64,000 bases of DNA from Candidatus Methylacidiphilum fumarolicum. Its GTDB lineage: Bacteria; Verrucomicrobiota; Verrucomicrobiia; Methylacidiphilales; Methylacidiphilaceae. The notes below the pieces were generated by a model that had not been told where the DNA came from, did not search any database, and saw only the letters and a program-made list of their open reading frames with translations. Positions 60,263 through 64,000 of the stretch are shown here, piece by piece; position 1 is the first letter of the stretch; each line of letters starts with the position of its first letter. Location of the stretch: contig NZ_OX458932.1 in NCBI RefSeq assembly GCF_949774925.1, positions 1 to 64,000 on the forward strand, read 5' to 3'. The translations under genes and the position numbers were made by a program.

Positions 60263-62758
60263 ATGAAAGATTTCACTAGCCAGTTCTGCCACTTGACCGG
60301 CCATGAACCCTATTACTGGCAGATCCGTCTTTACGAAAAGCTTGTCACCGGCGAATGGGAGGGCTTGCGAAGAATCGTTTTGCCGACCGGGACAGGGAAA
60401 ACCTCGCTCATTCCATGCTACTTGCTTGCGCTAGCCAATTCTCCCATCCGGCTTCCGCGTAGACTTGTATGGATCGTGAATCGACGTGTTGTGGTCGATC
60501 AGGCTAGCGACGACGCAAGATGTTTGACAGAAAAACTTGACAAGCCGGAGTTGGAAGAAGTGAGACGACAGCTGGTAATGCTCTCTGGAGGGCGATGGCC
60601 GAAACAGCCTGTTGCGGTGAGCACCCTGCGAGGGCAGCTCGCCGACAACCGGGAGTGGTATTTGGATCCATCCCGTCCGGCCATCATCGTTGGCACGGTG
60701 GACATGCTGGGAAGCCGCCTTATCTTCCGAGGTTACGGCTGTGGTCCATGGCGGCGTGCCCATCATGCTGGTCTTCTTGGATTTGATTCTCTGATTGTGC
60801 TAGACGAAGCCCATCTTGAGCCCGCGTTCGACGCACTGCTCGATACAATCGAGACCTTGCGTACTGAATCCGAGATTTGCGGACTTGCGCCCTCCCACTG
60901 GATTCGGATGAGCGCCACCCAGCGCAATTCGGAGAACGCCTTCCGCCTCGAAGAGGATGACAAACAAGATCCAGTGTTGAGTAAAAAACTCAAGCGGGCG
61001 AAGCGGCTCACATTTGTCAAAGCCAAATCCAATTTGGCTGCGGAATTGAAGGATCAAGCGATTAAGCTAGGGAAAAAATATCCTGGCTCACGCATCGTTG
61101 TATTTGCCAAGAGCCCGGAAGATGCCGCCAAGGCAGCCAAGCTAATCCGAAAGGAAAGCAAATGCGAGGTTAGCCTGCTCACCGGAGAGATCCGGGGTTG
61201 GGAACGAGACCGAATGACCGATAGTGACACCAACTATCGGCGCTTCACAAGGCCGGATCGTCACGAAATCGGTTCCTCGGCTTACCTAGTGGCGACAAGC
61301 GCCGGAGAAGTGGGAGCTGATCTCTATGCCGATCATGGCGTTTGCGATGCGACGACCGCCGAATCGATGCTGCAACGCTTCGGTCGGATTGGTAGGTCAG
61401 GCGTCGATGAGGAGGCCTTAATAGTCATCGTCATTAGTACAAAAGATGAAAAGGACGAGCGCATATCCAAAACCCTGGAGTATTTGCAAGACACCATTGC
61501 CTGTAACGCCTGCCTGGAACGCATTGCCCAAACTCCTCCCCCTGATGAAACCTTCCGGGAGCCACCGAGCCTCCTGATCCTGGACCGCATCATTCTCGAT
61601 GCCCTGGCAGCGACGTCTGTCCAATTGCCAAAACGGTTGATCAATCTGGATGAGTACCTGCACGGCATCGAGCCTGAGAGAGCTCCGGAATGCCATGTCG
61701 CATGGAGAGCTGATGTTCCGTTATTGGCAGAGGCTAGCCCAGAAAAGATCGAGGAGATCTTGGATTTCTACCCGGTAGAGCCTCGGGAGCTGCTACGGAC
61801 AACGGTTGATCGCCTGCGCAAGGCTATCGGAGGAGCGAAACCTGAGCTCAAATGCATCGTGCAATACCTGGTGGGAGCGGTAGAGGTTATGAACATCGCA
61901 GATCTGTTGAGAACCAACCTACGGGGGGCGATGATCCTGTTGCCCGTCGAGGCGGGTGGCTTCGACGAAGAGATTGGTTGTCTCGTCTATGACGGCGGGG
62001 ACAAGACATCCAATGCAATACTGGATGTGGCCGATAATGATGAGAGTGAGAAACGGCGACGTTACTTGATCCAGGAAGATTCAGATGGCTTTTTTGTATC
62101 GATACGTCTTGGACAAGAGGAAAAGGTTGGTGCCGACTCGCTGGAGGAGTTTTATCGAAAGATTGGGGCGGCTCGAGCCAAACGGAAAGTTGTGCGCCTT
62201 TCGCCCGAAGATGATGTATCCCAACAATTGCTGGCATATATCGTTTGGGCTGACAAGACTGACGCCAGCGAAAAAAACGGAGCGACGACCATTCTATTGT
62301 CCGAGCACCAGGATCGCGTCGCCAAGGAATGCGAGCGCGTCGCGAAGGCATTGGGGTTAGATGATGCACTGATTGAAATGATGCAGCGCTGCGGCCTCAG
62401 GCATGATGACGGAAAAAAGGATGAGCGATGGCAAAAGGCGGCCGGAAACTCAAGCGAGAAGTCTGTGGCGAAATTTCTTACGCAGCATGGGAAACTGCCT
62501 TTCGGCTTCCGCCATGAGTTATATTCAGTATCCGATGCAATGTCGGATCTGGAAGCGCATATAATAGCCGCTCACCATGGATGGTCTAGACCGAATTTCC
62601 CCTCTGCTGCGGTGGAATTCAACCCGAAACGGGCAGCAGAAGCCGACGCTCGATTTGCAAGGTTGCAGTCCAAATATGGCCATTGGGGTTTAGCCTACCT
62701 CGAAAGCATCCTGCGGGCAGCAGATGCCCTAGTTTCCATGGAGGAACAGCAAGCATGA
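60263..62758 (+). CDS. cas3: CRISPR-associated helicase-nuclease Cas3, type I-G (I-U)
   Basis: Cas3 unwinds and degrades DNA recognised by Cascade. The 831-residue product has the helicase first: YYWQIRLYEKLVTG, Walker A PTGTGKTS at 41-48, a D-E-A-H box at 181-184 (LDEAHLEPAFD), SATQRN, and a second RecA-like half with ATSAGEVGADL and LQRFGRIGR. The HD nuclease is C-terminal: SEHQDRVAKECERVA, H714-D715 in LRHDDGKKDERW, and FRHELYSV and HIIAAHHGW. Helicase-then-HD is the reversed order typical of type I-G, the GSU0051 type. The stop overlaps the next gene (ATGA). Confidence 0.93.
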   Translation: MKDFTSQFCHLTGHEPYYWQIRLYEKLVTGEWEGLRRIVLPTGTGKTSLIPCYLLALANSPIRLPRRLVWIVNRRVVVDQASDDARCLTEKLDKPELEEVRRQLVMLSGGRWPKQPVAVSTLRGQLADNREWYLDPSRPAIIVGTVDMLGSRLIFRGYGCGPWRRAHHAGLLGFDSLIVLDEAHLEPAFDALLDTIETLRTESEICGLAPSHWIRMSATQRNSENAFRLEEDDKQDPVLSKKLKRAKRLTFVKAKSNLAAELKDQAIKLGKKYPGSRIVVFAKSPEDAAKAAKLIRKESKCEVSLLTGEIRGWERDRMTDSDTNYRRFTRPDRHEIGSSAYLVATSAGEVGADLYADHGVCDATTAESMLQRFGRIGRSGVDEEALIVIVISTKDEKDERISKTLEYLQDTIACNACLERIAQTPPPDETFREPPSLLILDRIILDALAATSVQLPKRLINLDEYLHGIEPERAPECHVAWRADVPLLAEASPEKIEEILDFYPVEPRELLRTTVDRLRKAIGGAKPELKCIVQYLVGAVEVMNIADLLRTNLRGAMILLPVEAGGFDEEIGCLVYDGGDKTSNAILDVADNDESEKRRRYLIQEDSDGFFVSIRLGQEEKVGADSLEEFYRKIGAARAKRKVVRLSPEDDVSQQLLAYIVWADKTDASEKNGATTILLSEHQDRVAKECERVAKALGLDDALIEMMQRCGLRHDDGKKDERWQKAAGNSSEKSVAKFLTQHGKLPFGFRHELYSVSDAMSDLEAHIIAAHHGWSRPNFPSAAVEFNPKRAAEADARFARLQSKYGHWGLAYLESILRAADALVSMEEQQA

Positions 62759-63534
62759 ACATGGAAAAGTCAATTGTTGGGATTGATCCAAACAATCCTG
62801 GACATGCCTGGGCTTGTTGCGGTCTTGCCGAGCTTTGTGGGCGCATCGAGCCAGAATCCCTCTTTAGATTTGAGCTAGATGAGAAAGACTCGAGATTCGT
62901 GACAAACGGGCCTCTGGATGAGGCATTGCGGCGCCTTCTTTCTGACGAGACAAGAGTGCAACGCGTAGCCAAGAAAAATGAAAAAAGGAAAAAGGAAGAA
63001 TCTGGCGAGAACGAAGACGAGAGCAAGGACGATCCAATTCTACTTCATATTCCCGGCTTAGAGCCGCTTCGGCTGGATTGGTGGCTCAAGTGGTCTGAGA
63101 AGGGGGAACTGAAACCTTTTGCTCCGATGAAACTCTGGGCCGGACAGAGAGACGGCTTGGAGATCTTTAATGGTATACTGCGCGAATGCCGGAGCCAAAG
63201 AAACGAGAATTGGCTGAAATGGAAAGGTGACAATCCAGCCCTTGGCGTGGATCCATCCATAGCCTGGACGACGCGATCCACTGGACATTCCATTGTGCCT
63301 CATGGCAATAAACCGGGAATCGAGCTTTTGGCGTCGATTGGTCTACTGTGGTCCAAACTGTCGACGAGCTATCAGGACTGGCGTGGCAGATACATGCTTT
63401 GGACTAGACCGCTGCCATTGCCATCCGCTCGGCTAGCGATGGTTAGACTACTGGAGGTAGAAGGAAAACGCTACTGGCATGAGATCGAGTGGCGCGGATC
63501 AAACAAAAACTGGAAATACGCTAGAGAGGAATAG
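62755..63534 (+). CDS. csb3: Type I-G CRISPR-associated protein Csb3
   Basis: From ATG at 62755 the protein has 259 residues. It starts with SIVGIDPNNPGHAWACCGLAEL, close to the family start 'D..NPG..FACCGL.EL' of Csb3 (GSU0052 type), then a Glu-Lys-rich segment of about 25 residues and LRLDWWLKWSEKGELKPFAP. GGAGG lies 10 bases ahead. Csb3 is a subunit specific to type I-G; its role in the effector complex is not settled. It overlaps cas3 by 4 bases and is followed by csb1, the same order as in Geobacter sulfurreducens. Confidence 0.85.
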   Translation: MNMEKSIVGIDPNNPGHAWACCGLAELCGRIEPESLFRFELDEKDSRFVTNGPLDEALRRLLSDETRVQRVAKKNEKRKKEESGENEDESKDDPILLHIPGLEPLRLDWWLKWSEKGELKPFAPMKLWAGQRDGLEIFNGILRECRSQRNENWLKWKGDNPALGVDPSIAWTTRSTGHSIVPHGNKPGIELLASIGLLWSKLSTSYQDWRGRYMLWTRPLPLPSARLAMVRLLEVEGKRYWHEIEWRGSNKNWKYAREE

Positions 63535-63546
63535 AAAGGAGGACAA

Positions 63547-64000
63547 ATGAATGCATCAAATGTGCGAAACGTCAGTGTGGAAGAGATGGAGAATTGGATC
63601 ACGGACGAGAACGTGATAGCTGTGGTCGTTGAGGAGCAGTTGGAGCCGGCGGGTGGCTGGCGTTTCCCGGTCAAGCCGCCGACTTTCGGCGCTCTTGATG
63701 AAGAAGAAACAACACCCCCTTACTGCATAGACGAACTGCCGGATGGCCACAATGTGTGCATACTGGATACTCCCGCGAGCGCAAACAATCGCCGGGAGCC
63801 GATTTTCTTGCGCGAAGAGTTTAAGGATCTTGTTCCGAAAATTCAGATTATCATTAACGAAAAGAAGAAGAGCCTTCTTGAGCTTCCTCACCGTGCCGCC
63901 GACGTAATGATAAAGTGCAGCAAAGGGCACAGCAAAATAGCTGAGGCATTAAGTAAATACTTGAATGGGAATGCTTGGCCGTTAGCTGAAATAGCTCCAA
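63547..64000 (+). CDS. csb1: Type I-G Cas7 protein Csb1 (5' part, cut by window end)
   Basis: ATG at 63547, after GGAGGA, opens a frame that runs past the end of the window; 151 residues are visible. The text VVVEEQLEPAGGWRFPVKPP, YCIDELPDGHNVCILDTPAS, REPIFLREEFKDLVPKIQII and SLLELPHRAADVMIKCS matches Csb1 (GSU0053 type), the Cas7 backbone subunit of type I-G that lines the crRNA. The usual protein is about 330-380 residues. The csb2, cas1, cas2 genes and the array should follow beyond the edge. Confidence 0.9.
   Translation, partial: MNASNVRNVSVEEMENWITDENVIAVVVEEQLEPAGGWRFPVKPPTFGALDEEETTPPYCIDELPDGHNVCILDTPASANNRREPIFLREEFKDLVPKIQIIINEKKKSLLELPHRAADVMIKCSKGHSKIAEALSKYLNGNAWPLAEIAP

Overview
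The window looks like a chromosomal segment of a low-G+C Gram-negative bacterium of the Planctomycetes-Verrucomicrobia-Chlamydiae group. The strongest lineage marker is a 50-residue 'small basic protein' (57511-57663) of a type I know from Chlamydiae and Verrucomicrobia. LptD, UDP-glucose dehydrogenase and cNOR-type NO reductase fit a diderm such as an acidophilic verrucomicrobial methanotroph (Methylacidiphilum-like). The genus is an inference, since no rRNA or methane monooxygenase is present to prove it.

Layout. 1-2930: dnaA-dnaN with several DnaA-box matches, a plausible replication-origin region. 2943-6558: a small unknown gene, lspA, nadA, and a PIN-domain 'RNA ligase partner' overlapping tail to tail with a Pab1020-type RNA ligase. 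6858-12885: ugd, purA, uppS, cdsA, psd and pssA (nucleotide sugar, purine and membrane lipid precursors). 12971-28623: tRNA-Tyr, a lysine 2,3-aminomutase-like enzyme, RlmI-like methyltransferase, ppsA, a GNAT-fused ADP-forming acyl-CoA synthetase, tRNA-Val, parB without parA, a CAP-domain protein, mutL, ychF, a NusG-like factor and two sugar-modifying enzymes. 28736-39980: lptD, the K+ pump operon kdpFABC with two tiny membrane ORFs at its head, priA, a dodecin and a guanine-deaminase-like protein. 40797-43779: norC-norB with a small membrane protein and a glycine-rich stress-type protein.

43780-47599 is an insertion zone. It has one intact, G+C-rich IS1634-like element and, beside it, the wreck of a TnpB-type gene with two in-frame stops. 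47600-57663 returns to core genes: a Fe/Mn superoxide dismutase relative, recN, prfB with its programmed +1 frameshift, a secreted thioredoxin-fold protein, moaC-mog, hisI, a LuxC/LuxE-like pair without luciferase, two bactofilin-type genes, and the small basic protein behind a near-consensus promoter.

57664-64000 is accessory and G+C-richer. A minus-strand run of small uncharacterised genes (two of them coupled by a GTGA overlap) ends in a gene broken by three in-frame TAG codons. Divergent from it is the start of a type I-G (formerly I-U) CRISPR-Cas operon: cas3 with a C-terminal HD nuclease domain, csb3, and csb1 cut by the window edge. No CRISPR array is visible. The small-gene run is the best candidate for something undescribed.
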